Shown here: positions 6,561 to 7,645 of the stretch, in pieces
Layout: every line of letters begins with the position of its first letter
Position numbering within the stretch: position 1 is the stretch's first letter
Origin: Caulobacteraceae bacterium UBA5005
Lineage (GTDB): Bacteria; Pseudomonadota; Alphaproteobacteria; Caulobacterales; Caulobacteraceae
Length of the DNA: 7,645 nt
Reading direction: 5' to 3'
Assembly: GCA_002398405.1 (NCBI GenBank)
Contig: DGYN01000039.1
Coordinates: 1,639 to 9,283, forward strand
Notes under the pieces: model-generated
The model's input: the letters and a program-made list of their open reading frames with translations, nothing else
Database searches by the model: none
Told to the model about the DNA's origin: nothing
Position numbers and translations under genes: made by a program

Positions 6561-7016
6561 ATGCGCCTTCCTTTGACAGTTGTTGCCCTGGGCGCCCTAG
6601 CCCTCGTCTCGGCCTGCGAAAAGAAACCCGAGCCCGCTCCGGTCCCGTCGCCCAGCGTAATCGCCGCCGGGGGTGTCGAAACCCTTCCCACGCCCTTCAA
6701 CGAGGCGGACCTGACCAACGGCCGGCGCAAGTTCGTGCAGTGCGGATCCTGCCATACGATCAAGAAGGATGGCGCCAACCTGACGGGTCCGAACCTGCAC
6801 GGGGTCTTCGGCCGCAAGATCGGCGAGGTTCCTGAATTCAAGTATTCGGAAGCCGCCCTGGCAGCTGACTTCACGTGGGATGGTCATAAGCTTGATGAAT
6901 GGCTGACCAAGCCCAAGGATTTCTTGCCCGGCACCAAGATGTCCTTCCCTGGGATGAAAGAAGCTACCGATCGGCGTGACGTCATCGCCTATCTAATGAT
7001 CGAAACCTCCAAGTAA
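6561..7016 (+). CDS. Lipid-anchored class I cytochrome c (cytochrome c2-like)
   Basis: A 151-residue exported electron-transfer protein. Residues 1-18 are a signal peptide ending in lipobox VSAC, so Cys19 should be lipidated and hold the protein to a membrane facing the periplasm. A Pro/Ala/Glu-rich linker (about 20-45) follows. The haem-binding motif CGSCH is at 61-65, with Cys61 and Cys64 for the covalent links and His65 as axial ligand. Met127 in PGTKM is the likely sixth ligand, as in mitochondrial cytochrome c. The blocks GPNLHGVFGRKIG (76-88), F.Y..A (93-99) and the C-terminal helix RRDVIAYL also match that class. It may carry electrons from the bc1 complex to a terminal oxidase, or to a peroxidase; no oxidase gene is nearby to decide. 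It stands apart from arfB by 77 bp and is followed by a long non-coding stretch, so it may be a single-gene unit. Confidence 0.9.
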   Translation: MRLPLTVVALGALALVSACEKKPEPAPVPSPSVIAAGGVETLPTPFNEADLTNGRRKFVQCGSCHTIKKDGANLTGPNLHGVFGRKIGEVPEFKYSEAALAADFTWDGHKLDEWLTKPKDFLPGTKMSFPGMKEATDRRDVIAYLMIETSK

Positions 7017-7146
7017 ACACCCTTCACTCCGGCGCCTCTCCGACCGGCGCCCGCAACGCCTGCGGCTAAGCTTAGGCATTGAAGATAAAGGCGAATAGTC
7101 GAGCTTGCGAAGGCGCCCGCGAACACCGCACCCCTAAACGAGGGGG

Positions 7147-7173
7147 TTGCACTTCTATTAACATTGCTATTAC
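7147..7173 (+). promoter_or_regulatory. Candidate housekeeping promoter for the last gene (Caulobacter sigma-73-like)
   Basis: TTGCAC (7147-7152), a 13-bp spacer and GCTATTAC (7166-7173) resemble the Caulobacter housekeeping consensus TTGACG, N10-14, GCTANAWC; the -10 matches at all but one of its defined positions. It lies in the most AT-rich patch of the right end. Transcription would begin near 7180, giving a leader of about 110 nt. No alternative for the last gene stands out. Confidence 0.45.
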
Positions 7174-7227
7174 TTTCGCCGCGGGTTTGGGGGTTCTGGC
7201 GCGCGCCTGGGGGACGGTTCGCAGCGC

Positions 7228-7246
7228 TTGGCAGGTCGCCAACCTG
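7228..7246 (+). other. Two mutually exclusive small hairpins in the leader
   Basis: TTGGC (7228-7232) pairs with GCCAA (7238-7242), while CAGGT (7232-7236) pairs with ACCTG (7242-7246). Each has a 5-nt loop and each uses bases of the other, so only one can form at a time. Both stems are only 5 bp. This could be a leader switch or an overlapping operator, or chance. Confidence 0.3.
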
Positions 7247-7266
7247 AAGTTCTACGCAGTCACTCA

Positions 7267-7278
7267 AGCCTGCAGGCT
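7267..7278 (+). repeat. Perfect 12-bp palindrome just before the ribosome binding site
   Basis: AGCCTGCAGGCT reads the same on both strands and ends 3 nt before the AGGAG of the last gene. As DNA it could be an operator half-site pair for a dimeric regulator. As RNA its CCTG (7269-7272) could instead pair with CAGG (7281-7284) and mask the ribosome binding site. Confidence 0.45.
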
Positions 7279-7292
7279 CTCAGGAGACTATC

Positions 7293-7645
7293 ATGAAGAC
7301 CGCTTTCGCCTTGACCTTGTGCGCGGCCCTGGCCGCGGGCCCGGTCCTTGCTCAGCCGCCCGCGGCTCCCCCCGCGGCTGTGGCCCCCGCTCCGGCCGCC
7401 GCGCCGGCGGGTCCCGTGACCCCCGCCCCGGCCGTGGACGCCGCCGGCATCTATCAAGTGTTCCGCACCACCGACAGCCAGTTGAACTGCGATCAGGTGA
7501 TCAGCGAGCTGAACCTGCTCAACGCCCAGATCAAGGCCCAAGCCGACGCCCGCGCCGCCCAGATGGCGGCCGCTCAGGCGGCGGCGGCCAAGGCGGCGGC
7601 GGCTCCCCCGCCCAAGGCGAAGGGCGGCGGCTTCGGCGGCCTGCT
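7293..7645 (+). CDS. Exported Ala/Pro-rich protein of unknown function, 3' end cut by the window
   Basis: I do not recognise this gene; at least 117 residues are present and the frame is still open at the window edge. It starts at ATG, 6 nt after AGGAG (7282-7286). Residues 1-20 form a signal peptide with a likely cleavage after VLA, before Gln21, so the protein should reach the periplasm or beyond. Residues 21-50 are almost only Pro, Ala and Val, a flexible linker. A short ordered-looking segment follows (52-75, GIYQVFRTTDSQLNCDQVISEL) with a single cysteine at 66. Next comes an Ala/Gln-rich helix with coiled-coil character (about 72-103), then PPPKAKGGGFGGL, a glycine-rich stretch running off the end. 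The linker plus helix layout recalls small envelope-associated proteins. The missing part may hold a hydrophobic Gly-rich region, but this cannot be seen. Confidence 0.8.
   Translation, partial: MKTAFALTLCAALAAGPVLAQPPAAPPAAVAPAPAAAPAGPVTPAPAVDAAGIYQVFRTTDSQLNCDQVISELNLLNAQIKAQADARAAQMAAAQAAAAKAAAAPPPKAKGGGFGGL

Larger units (their letters stand above)
7017..7292 (+). other. Intergenic region with palindromes and the leader of the last gene
   Basis: These 276 bp hold no convincing gene on either strand; the reverse-strand open frame here runs into the cytochrome gene and has no family likeness. From the left it contains a GGCGCC/GGCGCC hairpin (7031-7036 with 7046-7051, 9-nt loop, no T-run) and a perfect palindrome CTAAGCTTAG (7066-7075). 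A locally AT-rich patch with a promoter-like element follows (7147-7173), then two overlapping hairpins that exclude each other (7228-7246). A perfect 12-bp palindrome (7267-7278) lies close before the ribosome binding site of the last gene. Confidence 0.6.

Noticed and set aside
6989..7267. Reverse-strand 92-residue open frame in the non-coding stretch
   Set aside because: It overlaps the end of the cytochrome gene, has no recognisable features and crosses the candidate promoter and palindrome.
7555..7620. GCG/GGC triplet run that looks like a simple repeat
   Set aside because: It is in frame and encodes the Ala-rich helix and Gly-rich stretch of the last gene; codons vary, so it is low-complexity coding sequence and not a separate element.

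Overview
The window is GC-rich, gene-dense and tightly packed, with all ten protein genes and the single tRNA on the + strand. The alphaproteobacterial style points to Caulobacteraceae (Caulobacter or Phenylobacterium-like). Supporting signs are strong GC bias at third codon positions, a promoter-like element of the Caulobacter housekeeping type (TTG, 13-bp spacer, GCTATTAC) near the right end, an ArfB rescue factor and an Ala/Pro-rich exported protein. This placement is an inference from style and protein flavour; no rRNA or marker gene settles it.

Layout. (1) 24-2814: three genes of a polyamine-type ABC importer (ATPase, then two permeases, PotG-PotH-PotI order), joined by ATGA stop/start overlaps. 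The periplasmic binding protein is not here and is expected just upstream. A weak terminator-like hairpin lies over the last stop codon. (2) 2853-4109: a 12-TM Bcr/CflA-type MFS exporter. (3) 4120-4194: tRNA-Thr(UGU) with encoded CCA, only 10 nt after the MFS gene and 19 nt before the next gene. (4) 4214-6483: a run of four genes, VOC/glyoxalase-like metalloprotein, HSL-family alpha/beta hydrolase, UPF0178/YaiI protein and ArfB ribosome-rescue hydrolase. The last three are joined by ATGA overlaps. (5) 6561-7016: a lipid-anchored class I cytochrome c. (6) 7017-7292: a 276-bp non-coding stretch with a plausible promoter and palindromes. (7) 7293 to the end: an exported Ala/Pro-rich protein of unknown function, cut by the window edge.

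The importer genes should act as one inner-membrane complex taking up putrescine, spermidine or a similar cationic compound. The genes of region 4 are probably co-transcribed but have no obvious shared pathway; the closest pairing is the UPF0178 gene with arfB. I see no mobile element, CRISPR array, phage gene, toxin-antitoxin pair or defence system. Most of the window looks like ordinary chromosomal housekeeping and transport DNA. The least explained parts are the leader and product of the last gene and the UPF0178-arfB coupling.
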